NCBI RefSeq assembly: GCF_900091955.1
Contig: NZ_FMDF01000078.1
Coordinates: forward strand, 1-57,505
DNA: 57,505 bases
From: Streptomyces sp. Ncost-T10-10d
GTDB taxonomy: Bacteria > Actinomycetota > Actinomycetes > Streptomycetales > Streptomycetaceae
Direction of reading: 5' to 3'
Part shown: positions 28,859 through 37,895 of the stretch, in pieces
Layout of the letters: each line of letters begins with the position of its first letter
Numbering within the stretch: the stretch's first letter is position 1
Translations under genes and position numbers: made by a program
The notes under the pieces: model-generated
What the model was told of the DNA's origin: nothing
The model's input: the letters and a program-made list of their open reading frames with translations, nothing else
The model's database searches: none

Positions 28859-29114
28859 TCATTGCTGGGTGCGGCGCTTCAGGTAGATGAAGGTGAACAC
28901 GGCAACCCCCGGTGGCGACGGCGACGAACTGCTTGCGCTGCATCTCCCGTAGGTCGTGCAGGTACTGCTGAAGGCTCTTGCCTTCGGCGGCCGCGGACTG
29001 GCGCACGTCTTCCATCTCCTTGTCCGTGAAGGTCACACTTGGACCGACCGGCAAATGGGGGGCGGCGTCGCGGGGCTGGGCACGCGCATCTGCCGCGTTG
29101 TCGTCAATCACCAT
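28859..29114 (-). CDS. Small RHH-like protein with C-terminal membrane helix (frameshifted)
   Basis: A protein of about 84 residues when corrected. The middle, VTFTDKEMEDVRQSAAAEGK followed by SLQQYLHDL, looks like the ribbon-helix-helix segment of antitoxin-type proteins. The end, FVAVATGVAVFTFIYLKRRT then QQ, is a single transmembrane helix with a basic tail. To reach that end one base must be removed from the CCCCC at 28906-28910. The start ATG 29114, behind GGGGGAAGGAG, and the first 25 residues lie inside a MITE-like repeat, so the original N-terminus was probably different. Confidence 0.5.
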
Positions 29115-29238
29115 GGCTCCTTCCCCCAGCTCTCGGCTGCGCTCGAGCAGGGGAGACCCCATCTGTCTCAATCCTCCGCCTTGCAGCTGCACGCACCCAG
29201 CCCCGCTCCTTCTCCCACCCCCCATTTGCCGGTCGGTC
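29042..29238. mobile_element. MITE-like element with 21-bp perfect terminal inverted repeats
   Basis: GACCGACCGGCAAATGGGG plus two more G at 29042-29062 is exactly complementary to 29218-29238. Inside are a second inverted pair, GCGGGGCTGGG (29070-29080) and CCCAGCCCCGC (29197-29207), and the hairpin-like block CAGCTCTCGGCTGCGCTCGA, a sequence type I recall as common in Streptomyces intergenic regions. It codes for no transposase. Confidence 0.65.
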
Positions 29239-29655
29239 TTAGCGTCGTACCGCACCCCTTCTACGACGCCTTCGTCGCTGCGCAGTAGATGAACCAGTCC
29301 GGTGGGGCGATCGACCCGCCGGACCGTGTCCGCCCTGGTCCGCAAGGTCCGCGTCGGACACGTTTCCGTCCACACCGCCGCTGACCTCTGGACCGCCCGC
29401 GTCCCGTACGCGTGATGGCTTCGCCCGCCGCCGCTCCCACCACGAGCTGACGGCGTCGGCATCGCCATGTACGCCTGAGGGACCCGATCGCAGACACCTT
29501 CCCGAGCCACCCGGCGCGGGGCTGCACCGCTCCTCGCGCGGGCCGCCGGGGCGGCAAGGATCGTCGCCATGCGGGCCATATCACGAACGGTTGATCCAGA
29601 ACTGCTACCTTGACGCCATTCCGAAGTGGTGGTGGCTCTCGGACAGTGAGCCAGC
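29239..29655. other. No gene recognised
   Basis: Between the MITE-like element and the XRE-NB-ARC gene. Minus-strand residues TVRRVDRPTGLVHLLRSDEG read like part of a decayed protein, but no family is identifiable. Confidence 0.35.
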
Positions 29656-31935
29656 GTGTTTCCTGGCTGGGTGGGGATGGACAAGAGGAAATTCGGTCGG
29701 CTGCTGCGGGAGGCGCGGCAGCGCTCGCTGCTGACTCTGGAAGGTCTTGCCGAGGCGTCCGGAGTGAGCGTCCGGGCCATCAGCGACATGGAGCGCGGGC
29801 ACAGCCTGCCGCGTCAGACCACGTTGAGCGAGTTGATGGACGCGCTCGAACTGGATGAGGACGAGCGGCGCCGACTGGTGCAGATATCCACGTGGCGTGC
29901 ACAGGACGTCCCGGTTCCTCAGCAATTGCCACCCGATCTTCTGGTGTTCCGCGGGCATGAGGAAGCACTGACAGCCGCCCGAGGGGCTACCGGCCAGGGC
30001 ACGGCACAAGGCGGGCATGTCGTCATCTCCGCGATCCGCGGCATGGCCGGGGTGGGTAAGACCACCCTGGCAGTGCACTGGGCACATCAGATGGCGGACC
30101 GCTTCCCGGACGGTCAGCTGTATGTGAACCTGCGCGGGTTCGAGCCCTCGGGACAGCCCCTGGATCCCGGCGAGGCACTCGGAGGATTCCTCAGGGCGCT
30201 GGGTGTGCCCAGCAGCGGTATGCCCTCCAGCACAGAGGGGCGCAGTGCTCTGTTCAGAGAACAGACCGCGTCCCGGCGGCTGATTGCCGTCCTGGACAAT
30301 GCGCGGGACTCGGAGCAGGTCAGGCCGCTGCTGCCCGACTCCGCGGGATGCTTGACCATCGTCACGTCACGTGATCAGCTGTCCGGCCTGGTGGCGGTGG
30401 AGGGCGCCTCGACGATCAGGCTGGGTGTGTGGACGCCCCAGGAAGCGCTGGCCGCGCTGGAGGCCCGGATCGGCGAGGAGCGGTGCCAAGCGGAACCCGA
30501 GGCCGCTGCCGAACTGGTCGAGCTGTGCGGGTACCTGCCACTGGCGGTCGCCGTGGTCGGCGCGCAACTGAGTGCGGAGCCGAAGATGGCGCTGCGTCTG
30601 GGAGTTCGGGAACTGCGGCAGGCGTGGCCTCGGCTGGACGCCCTCGCAACAGATGACCAGCGAGTCGATGTCCGCGCCGTCTTCTCCTGGTCGTACCGGG
30701 CGCTCACCGACGGGACCGCGCGGTTCTTCCGGTACCTGTCCATGCACCCCGGGCCGACGGTGTCCGCCGAAGCCGCCGCATCGCTGGCCGGCGTGGAGAT
30801 GCCCGCTGCGCGACGCCACCTGCGTGAACTGACCACGGCCAGCCTGCTGTCACGGGACGCCGACGGCCGCTACGTCCTGCACGACCTGGTCCGCGCCTAC
30901 GGCACCGAACTCTTCGAGCAGGAACACGACGACCGTCTCGGCACCCAGGCACGACTGCTCGACTACCTGCGCCACAACGCGCACAACGCGAATCGATTCG
31001 TCACACACCTGGAGCCCGAACCGACCACCTCCCGTCTCGAAGGTGTCGTGGAGGTCGCGCTCGACAACCGCGACGACGCACTCGGCTGGTTCCGCCAGGA
31101 GGAGTCCACCGTCGGGGCCGCTGCGCGCGCCATGGACGATCCACAACTGCGCCGCCACCTTGTGAACCTCACACTGGAATCGATCGGCTACAACCTGGCC
31201 GTGGGCCGGTGGGCCGAGGAGATCGCAGTCGCGCGCATCGGCCTCGATGCTGCCCTTGCGCTCGACGATCTGATTGCCACCGTGCACATTCGCTCGATCC
31301 TGGCCCGTGCCCTGCTCGAATCGGGCACCGTGGACGAGGTCAACGCGCTGATCGACCTGATACTCGTACAAATTCACCGGCTGCCGCTGATGGCCCAGGA
31401 CCGCACGGAGCGGGAGATCGGCTACTACCGTATTCGTCAGGGCCGCTTCGCTGAGGCCCTGGGGCACGCCCGGAGGGCCCTGACGATCAACCACGAGCTG
31501 TCCCGGCAGGACGGGATCGCGAGCGCCCTCAGTAACGTGGGCTGGGTACTCGCCCAGCTCGGCGAGTACGAGGAAGCCATCGCCACGTGTGAGGAGGCGA
31601 TCCCCCTTCTCCGGGAGGTCGGGGACCGGCGTTTCGAGGCGGGGGCCTGGCAGGGAATCGGCTACGCCCAGCAGGGCCTGGGCGATCTCGAAGGCTCCAT
31701 CATCAGCTACGAGAAGTCGCTGAACCTCTTCGAAGAACTCCTCGACAGTTTCAGCCAGGTGGGGGTGCTGGATCACCTTGCGACGGTGCAGCTGGAACGG
31801 GGACGCGCAGCTCAAGCACGGGCAAGCTGGCTGCGAGCAGCGGAGGTGCTGGACACCCTCCGCAGCGCACGAGCCGCGGAGATGCGGGCCAAGGCGGAGG
31901 CCCTGCCAGAGCCGAGGAACCGGCCGATCAACTGA
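29656..31935 (+). CDS. XRE-NB-ARC-TPR regulator (STAND ATPase)
   Basis: A 759-residue signal-transduction ATPase. Residues 8-75 are an XRE helix-turn-helix (KFGRLLREARQRSLLTLEGL, SGVSVRAISDMERG). The NB-ARC domain has P-loop GMAGVGKTTLAVHWA, RLIAVLDNARD (Walker B) and TIVTSRD (sensor), with GYLPLAVAVVGAQL later. The C-terminal third is TPR repeats (LSNVGWVLAQLGEYEEAIAT, GIGYAQQGLGDLEGSIISYE). In Streptomyces such proteins control secondary metabolism or development; some STAND ATPases act in phage defence. Start GTG 29656 or ATG 29677. It has no operon partner. Confidence 0.85.
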   Translation: MFPGWVGMDKRKFGRLLREARQRSLLTLEGLAEASGVSVRAISDMERGHSLPRQTTLSELMDALELDEDERRRLVQISTWRAQDVPVPQQLPPDLLVFRGHEEALTAARGATGQGTAQGGHVVISAIRGMAGVGKTTLAVHWAHQMADRFPDGQLYVNLRGFEPSGQPLDPGEALGGFLRALGVPSSGMPSSTEGRSALFREQTASRRLIAVLDNARDSEQVRPLLPDSAGCLTIVTSRDQLSGLVAVEGASTIRLGVWTPQEALAALEARIGEERCQAEPEAAAELVELCGYLPLAVAVVGAQLSAEPKMALRLGVRELRQAWPRLDALATDDQRVDVRAVFSWSYRALTDGTARFFRYLSMHPGPTVSAEAAASLAGVEMPAARRHLRELTTASLLSRDADGRYVLHDLVRAYGTELFEQEHDDRLGTQARLLDYLRHNAHNANRFVTHLEPEPTTSRLEGVVEVALDNRDDALGWFRQEESTVGAAARAMDDPQLRRHLVNLTLESIGYNLAVGRWAEEIAVARIGLDAALALDDLIATVHIRSILARALLESGTVDEVNALIDLILVQIHRLPLMAQDRTEREIGYYRIRQGRFAEALGHARRALTINHELSRQDGIASALSNVGWVLAQLGEYEEAIATCEEAIPLLREVGDRRFEAGAWQGIGYAQQGLGDLEGSIISYEKSLNLFEELLDSFSQVGVLDHLATVQLERGRAAQARASWLRAAEVLDTLRSARAAEMRAKAEALPEPRNRPIN

Positions 31936-32734
31936 CTCGGCATTCTGTGTGCGGTAGGGCTGCGCAGTCGTGCCCGGACCGGGCGACGGGAGGCTTTCCC
32001 GTTCTGCGGGGAGCCGTAGCAGGCAGGCGTCTTGCCACCGGGGTCGGATCAGTCCCCGCTGTGACGTCAGGCGGGTGGCAGTACCTGACGGCCGCGATAC
32101 GTTTCGCAGTGTCGGCGGGCTACTCGTCGGTTCGACGAGCTGATCACCGCGCTGCGGCGCGAGGGCACAAACCGGTGCGCAAGGGCCGGCGGTGGAGCCC
32201 CCGGATTATTCGCTGGACCGAGATTTCTTTCGTGGTAAAGTACCGCCATGCTTATCGAGGTTGACAGACCGTAGCCGCCGGGCGTCGAAAGACGCTATCG
32301 GCCTGTGCCACTGACTCCGGTCCGCAATGGCCAGGATGTGGATTACGCGCACGGTTACACACTTCCGCGCTTGGAAGTGCATACCCAGGCACACCTATGG
32401 CCGGCGCGCCTCACATTTCTTTTTGCCACCTGCTGGAATATCCCGAATCAGCCTCCCCTCGTGGCGCGTTCACAGCATGCACTGACTCCTTCAGCTACGT
32501 AGAAATTTTTTTCAAGCCGTGATTCCTCCGGTCCGGGTCCGGACCGGCATGGCTGACGTCGTTCGAGGAATGCAATGTGCAGTCCGCCCTGTGCGATTCC
32601 GTCCTGTGCGGTTCCGCCCTGTGTTCCCGTCGCCATGCGTCGGACGGCGCCCATTCCTTTCGAGGACTGTCTCTCGTCAGCAATGCCTGGTCCACCGAGA
32701 GAGAGATCACGTGGAAGATTGTGAGCATCACCTC
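31936..32734. other. Long intergenic region before the Cfr-like gene
   Basis: No gene is recognised. It contains three tandem 15-bp units at 32584-32628 with the pattern CCG(C/T)CCTGTGCG(A/G)TT, the third decayed. Its composition is more AT-rich than its neighbours around 32210-32520. It could hold leader sequence for the methyltransferase gene. Confidence 0.4.
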
Positions 32735-33960
32735 ATGACGAACCAGCACCATGCCAACAAATCGAGTGACCGGGCTCGACGGTCCCGCGTCGCACTCGCC
32801 AACCCTCCCCCGGTACCCGGCTCGCGCGCATCCGGGAGCATCTCGAATCGATGGGCGCACCCGATTTCCGCTACCGGCAGTTCGTGAACGCCCTTCGCCG
32901 CGCGGAAGCCGAGACCTTCGACACCGTTCGCGAGTTGCCCGCCGAACTCAGGGCAGGACTCACCGAGAAGTTCGGGCCGCGCATACTTCCCATCGTTCCG
33001 GTCGCCCGCCAGTCGGAGGACCAGGTCGAAAAGGTCGTCTTCGAGTCGGATCCGGGAATCCGTTTCGAGACCGTTCTCTCCCGCTACAGGGCCGGATGGA
33101 CTTCTCTCTGTATCTCGTCACAGGCCGGATGCGGACTGGGCTGCACTTTCTGCGCCACGGCCGCCGTCGGCCTCGCCAGGAACCTGACGGCCGACGAGAT
33201 CTACGCGCAGGTGATACATCCGCATTGGCGGCTTCCGGACAAATCCCTGCCGGAGAGCGTGGCGTTCATGGGCATGGGTGAGGCACTGGCCAACCCGCAT
33301 GTGTTCGATGCACTGTGCCTGCTTTCGGGAACCGGTTACGGGGAACTGTCGCAACGCCGTATCACCGTTTCCACTGTGGGCTTCGCGCCCAATCTGTCCA
33401 GGCTCACCAAGGAATACCCACAGGTCACGATCACGCTGTCCGTGCATTCACCGTTCACGGACGAACGTGCGCAACTGATTCCGCTGGAGAAGAGATTCCC
33501 CCTCGCAGAGAACCTGGCGATTCTGGACGAGCACGCGGGCACGGCACGTCGCAAGATCTACCTCGCGTATCTGCTGATCGCCGGCGTCAACGACACCGAA
33601 GACCACTTGCATCAGCTTGCCCGACTCGTGGCGTCGCGATCCAGGCCGGAACTTTTCCACGTGAGCGTGATCCGGTACAACCAGGCCCTGGGAGCACATC
33701 CCGCCTACCAGGCGCCCTCGAAGACACATGTCAGTCAGTTCGTCGCAGGTTTGCGTGAACGTGGCATCCACGCCACCAGACGACGCCAGCTCGGCTCGTC
33801 CATCGATGCCGCCTGCGGCCAACTGCACGCCCGTTACACCGCCTCCGCCCCTCCCGGCGGCTCCCTCACCGTTCTTCCGCCGATGCGTCCCGCTGAGGAC
33901 CGTCTGCTGCAGATCGGACGGCCGGCCCGGTCGGAGTCCCGTCGGACGGCAACCGGCTGA
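32735..33960 (+). CDS. Cfr-like 23S rRNA (adenine-2503) methyltransferase, radical SAM (frameshifted near the start)
   Basis: A radical-SAM methyltransferase of the RlmN/Cfr family. It has CISSQAGCGLGCTFCATA (CX3CX2C cluster plus the conserved upstream Cys), FMGMGEALANPHVFDAL, TLSVHSPFTDERAQLIP and SSIDAACGQLHARY (methyl-carrying Cys). EALAN in place of the usual RlmN EPLLN, and the ACGQL end, match Cfr, which methylates C8 of A2503 and protects against several ribosome-targeting drugs. The segment RLARIREHLESMGAPDFRYR has no upstream start in frame. One more C in the run 32807-32811 links it to ATG 32735. Otherwise ATG 32851 would be used. Confidence 0.8.
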
Positions 33961-34108
33961 AGCACGGAACGGGGCATCGGTACGACGACCGGAGGCGTGC
34001 GCTTCCGTCCCGGCGTCGACCGTCCGCACATGCACAGCACAAAGGCGGTCGGTGGCCAATGCCCCGCCCCGGCACCCGTGATACCCACCCCGCAGTCCTG
34101 GAGGACGT

Positions 34109-35110
34109 ATGAACAACCATCGTGACCGAGGTCAGCACACGGTCCCGCCCGTGCCCTTCGACCCGGAACTGAACCCCACCCTGGAGAAACTGGGACCCCC
34201 GCACGAGAGCGCGCCCACGTCGGCCGACCAGATTCCCCGATGGCGCACGCACCTCGCGAAGGCGGACCCGACACTCGACGAGCTGCGCGACCGGGGCAGG
34301 TTCGAAATCCACGAACGACTGGTGCCCGGCCCGGCCGGGGCGCCGGACGTGTCACTGCTCGTCGCACGGCCCGCCGGATTGTACGAAGGCGCACCGGTCA
34401 TTTACCACATGCACGGCAGAGGCATGATCAGCGGAACCAGCCGGACCGGGATGGAGACGATACTGCGGGAGTGGGCCGAACCCCTCGAACTCGTCGTCGT
34501 CTCCGTCGACTACCGACTGGCCCCGGAGTTCCCGTACCCGGCCTCGATCGAGGACTGTTACGCCGGGCTGGTGTGGATCTCCCGCCATGCCGCCGACCTC
34601 GGCGGGGATCCGCAGCGCATCGTCATCGTGGGTGGTAGTGCCGGCGGGGGTCTTACCGCCGCACTCGCGCTGATGGCGCGGGACCGTCAAGGCCCCTCGC
34701 TCATAGGTCAGCTGATGATGTGTCCGATGCTCGACGACCGTAACGACAGCCTTTCCGCCCACCAGATGGCGGGCCGCGGAGTATGGGATCGGCACGCCAA
34801 CGATCTGGGCTGGGCCTCTCTCCTCGGTGAGGCCCGGGGGAGCGCAGACATCTCCGTGTACGCCGCTGCGGCCCGTGCGGCGGACCTCTCGGGGCTGCCC
34901 CCCGCCTATGTCGACGTCGGTGCCGCGGAGACCTTCCGCGACGAGAACGTCCTGTACGCGACGCGTATCTGGGAAGCGGCTGGTGACGCCGAGCTGCACG
35001 TCTGGGCCGGCGGATTCCACGGCTTCGATCAACTGGCACCTCACACCAACGTCGCGAGGGATGCCCGTCACGCCCGGTTCCGCTGGCTGTGCCGCCTTCT
35101 GAACCGCTGA
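34109..35110 (+). CDS. Alpha/beta hydrolase of the hormone-sensitive lipase type
   Basis: A 333-residue carboxylesterase-like enzyme. The oxyanion motif is HGRGM (usual HGGG), with VSVDYRLAPEFPYPASIEDC next. The nucleophile is in IVVGGSAGGGL-like IVIVGGSAGGGLTAAL. The catalytic Asp is probably in VGAAETFRDE and the His in WAGGFHGFDQ. There is no signal peptide, so it is cytoplasmic. ATG 34109 follows CTGGAGGACGT. It lies 148 bp after the Cfr-like gene in the same direction, and may be co-transcribed. Confidence 0.85.
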   Translation: MNNHRDRGQHTVPPVPFDPELNPTLEKLGPPHESAPTSADQIPRWRTHLAKADPTLDELRDRGRFEIHERLVPGPAGAPDVSLLVARPAGLYEGAPVIYHMHGRGMISGTSRTGMETILREWAEPLELVVVSVDYRLAPEFPYPASIEDCYAGLVWISRHAADLGGDPQRIVIVGGSAGGGLTAALALMARDRQGPSLIGQLMMCPMLDDRNDSLSAHQMAGRGVWDRHANDLGWASLLGEARGSADISVYAAAARAADLSGLPPAYVDVGAAETFRDENVLYATRIWEAAGDAELHVWAGGFHGFDQLAPHTNVARDARHARFRWLCRLLNR

Positions 35111-35206
35111 ACGCACGGTACGGGCGAGCCGCACGGGCCCGTCCGTATGCGCCCCGGGGGACCGGTCCGGACCGGATCGGTCCCCCGGTGGATCGGTCCT
35201 TCCCTT

Positions 35207-36010
35207 GTGTGGGTGCAGACGTGGGCCTGGCCGGTGTGGGCGCACCACATGTACGCCACCGGCGGCGTGCTGCTGCCCTTCTTCTCGTTCATGATGATGC
35301 TGATCGCGGTCCCCACCGGGGTGAAGTTCTTCAACTGGATCGGAACCATGTGGAAGGGCTCGCTGTCTTTCGAGACCCCGATGCTGTGGTCCCTGGGCTT
35401 CATGGTCACCTTCCTTTTCGGCGGCCTGACCGGTGTGATCCTGGCCTCGCCTCCTCTCGACTTCCACGTCACGGACTCGTACTTCGTGGTCGCGCACTTC
35501 CACTACGTGGTTTTCGGCACCGTGGTGTTCGCGATGTTCGCCGGATTCCACTTCTGGTGGCCCAAATTCACCGGCAAGATGCTCGACGAGGACCTCGGAA
35601 AGATAACCTTCTGGACGCTGTTCATCGGCTTCCACAGCACCTTCCTCGTCCAGCACTGGCTGGGCGCCGAGGGCATGCCGCGCCGGTACGCCGACTACCT
35701 CGCGGCCGACGGCTTCACCGCTCTGAACACCGTCTCGACCATCGGCTCGTTCCTGCTCGGCCTGTCGATCCTGCCGTTCTTCTACAACATCTGGAAAACC
35801 GCCAGGTACGGCAAACCGGTCGGCGTCGACGACCCATGGGGCTGGGGCCGTTCCCTCGAGCGGGCGACCTCCTGCCCGCCGCCACGGCACAACTTCACAG
35901 CAATGCCGCGGATCCGCAGCGAGTCGCCCGCCTTCGACCTCCACCACCCCGGCATCGCCGTCCGTGAGGAAGCCGAGTACAAGCAGACGGCCACCGGCGG
36001 CCGGGGCTGA
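35207..36010 (+). pseudogene. Cytochrome c oxidase subunit I (CtaD), C-terminal half only
   Basis: From [20 protein letters not shown] onward this is the second half of an actinobacterial CtaD. It includes the copper-ligand HH, the proton-channel region [18 protein letters not shown], heme-ligand histidines in [14 protein letters not shown] and the usual C-terminal tail ([20 protein letters not shown]). The first six or so helices are missing. The junction lies near 35207, and the frame open to 35147 upstream has no related sequence. An incomplete oxidase subunit cannot work alone. Confidence 0.8.
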
Positions 36011-36056
36011 TCCAGGCCCTTGTCCGCCCGCTCCATCACACGCTCAGGAGTCGTCC

Positions 36057-36410
36057 ATGGACGCCAATGACGAAGCAGCCCTCGGGCTGCACCAAATCGA
36101 GGGATTCCTCCACTGGGAGGCCAACCGCCACGAGGCACAGTGCAGGGCCCGGGACTTCGCCTGGGAGCTGCCCGGACTCACCCACGACCAGCGCCTCATG
36201 GTCGAGGAGGCCTACGCCCACAAGGAGATGGAGAACGCGCGCCAGGGCACCCAGCACATCGCGGAACGTATCGGCCAGGTCGAGGCTCAGTACACGGCGC
36301 GCCACCGCCGCTTCGTCCGGGACACGGCCGTCGCCATGGGGGTCATCACGATGGCGCTGATCGGCCTCTGCATCGCGGTGATCCTGGGGACGGCGGCCGG
36401 TACTGCCTGA
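36057..36410 (+). CDS. Small protein with C-terminal transmembrane helix (117 aa)
   Basis: Starts MDANDEAALGLHQIEGFLHW. Residues 1-85 are charged and helical (AYAHKEMENARQGTQHIAER); a membrane segment follows near the end (VAMGVITMALIGLCIAVILG). The family is not known to me. AGGAG lies 8 nt before ATG 36057. It directly follows the CtaD fragment and might have come with it. Confidence 0.6.
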   Translation: MDANDEAALGLHQIEGFLHWEANRHEAQCRARDFAWELPGLTHDQRLMVEEAYAHKEMENARQGTQHIAERIGQVEAQYTARHRRFVRDTAVAMGVITMALIGLCIAVILGTAAGTA

Positions 36411-36426
36411 TGTCGTCCGTCTGCGG

Positions 36427-36969
36427 TCAGAGGGTGTCCTGCTCGAGGGAGACCAGAAGCTTGCGCAGGGCGTCCGCGATCGCGGCGCGTTCACGTGGTC
36501 CCAGGACGGACAGGACGTCTTGTTCCAGGCCGAAGTGGCGTCTCACCGTGCGGTCGAAACTCGCCCGCCCCTCCTCCGTCAGACCCACCAGGATGCTTCT
36601 GCCGTCGACGGGAGAGGGGCCGCGCTCGATCCACCCCTCCCGCTCCAGTCGGTTGAGCCGTCCGGTCAAGCCGGCCGAGGACACCACAAGCGCTCGGCGC
36701 AACTGACCTGGCGTCAGGGCATAGGGGGGACCGCTGCGGCGCAGCGCCTGAAGCAGATCGAAGTCGCCGACATTCGCAATGGGCATCCCTGCCGAACGGC
36801 GCAGCCGGGTCGCGAACAACTCTTCCAGAAGCCGGGCCGCGCGCAGCAGGCGTCCCACCACCTCGCTGGACGACACGTCGAGCTCGGGCCACTCGCTCCG
36901 CCATTCGGCCAGCATCGCGTCCACGCTATCGCCGTCGCTCACGGCCTTGTTCACGTCGTCCTCGCTCAT
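36427..36969 (-). CDS. MarR-family transcriptional regulator
   Basis: A 180-residue winged-helix repressor. The recognition region reads LTPGQLRRALVVSSAGLTGR then LNRLEREGWIERGPSPVDGR and SILVGLTEEG, the classic MarR helix-turn-helix and beta-wing. The N-terminal 60 residues (VGRLLRAARLLEELFATRLR) form the dimerisation helices. It is convergent with the small membrane protein gene. No dedicated target gene is adjacent on its 5' side (37000-37238 has only a short doubtful frame). Confidence 0.82.
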   Translation of the reverse strand: MSEDDVNKAVSDGDSVDAMLAEWRSEWPELDVSSSEVVGRLLRAARLLEELFATRLRRSAGMPIANVGDFDLLQALRRSGPPYALTPGQLRRALVVSSAGLTGRLNRLEREGWIERGPSPVDGRSILVGLTEEGRASFDRTVRRHFGLEQDVLSVLGPRERAAIADALRKLLVSLEQDTL

Positions 36970-37268
36970 CTTGGGACCAGGATATCGGCACGGTGACCGA
37001 GGACGGCCCGGCGCTGGGGCCAGTACGGTCGCCCTGTCAGCGTCGCGAAGGGACCAGCGCGAGGGCGAGCTGCGCGCGGATGTGGGACGCCGCCGCCGGC
37101 CGCACCTTCTTCGTCACCACGATCGATTTCCGGCCCACTCTCGAACGCCAGCGAGACGATGCAGCCGCCAAGGGACAGGTGGTACGCGAGCAGATCTTCG
37201 ACGGACTCCTCAGCCGACTCGACGGCGAAGCCTCTTGATGTCCTGCTCCCGGTGATGGGGCCACGCCA

Positions 37269-37862
37269 TCAGCTCTGTGACCAGGGCAGAAGTTGAACCA
37301 GACCCACCGAGGTTGACTCGTTTGCCGAGGTGTGGACGGCGCGGACGGCCCAGCGGCCGGGCGGTATCGGGACGGGCGCCTGCTCCGGCGGTCCGCCGCC
37401 GCTGGGGTACTCGACGTCCAGCTCGTTCCCGGCGATGACAGAGTCCATGAGCATGGCCGGCCCGTCCGTCTCCCAGATACCGCACTCCTCCCACTCGGCC
37501 GTGGGGTCGGTGAGGACGGCCCTGGCTGCGGCGATCAGATCGGCCTCCGAGCCGGCTCCGAGCCAACGGACGAAGACTTGGTGTTCCGGCAGATAGCAGG
37601 TGGTGGCGGGTTCGTCCGCCAGGACAAGCCCTTGCGGGCCGTTTCCACCGACAGCAATCACTCCCGCCAGACCGTCCACCTCGCAGGCGCGGTCGTAGTC
37701 GTCCGGGGCGTCCCCGTCGCCGATGACCAGCCCCGACTCCGTGCAACCACGCCATCCGTCCAATCCGGAAACCGGTACGGCGATCAGAGGGCCGCCCATC
37801 GACTCGACCCAGGTGAGGGAATGCTCGGACGAACTGGCTGAGGTGGATGAGGAAGCCTTCAT
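37269..37862 (-). CDS. Imm21-family immunity protein
   Basis: A 197-residue protein with LTWVESMGGPLIAVPVSGLD, RGCTESGLVIGDGDAPDDYD then RACEVDGLAGVIAVG, LVLADEPATTCYLPEHQVFV and ECGIWETDGPAMLMDSV. These match the Imm21 family as I remember it. Immunity proteins of this kind neutralise toxins of polymorphic-toxin systems, and orphan copies are common in Streptomyces. No toxin gene is visible beside it. ATG 37862 is the chosen start. Confidence 0.72.
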   Translation of the reverse strand: MKASSSTSASSSEHSLTWVESMGGPLIAVPVSGLDGWRGCTESGLVIGDGDAPDDYDRACEVDGLAGVIAVGGNGPQGLVLADEPATTCYLPEHQVFVRWLGAGSEADLIAAARAVLTDPTAEWEECGIWETDGPAMLMDSVIAGNELDVEYPSGGGPPEQAPVPIPPGRWAVRAVHTSANESTSVGLVQLLPWSQS

Positions 37863-37895
37863 GGCGCCAGTGTCTCCCCGCCCACCGACAACGCT

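Noticed and set aside
36993..37238. Short plus-strand frame with AAGRTFFVTTIDFRPTLERQ
   Set aside because: The second half looks somewhat protein-like, but there is no family, no good ribosome-binding site and no conserved context; at most a fragment.
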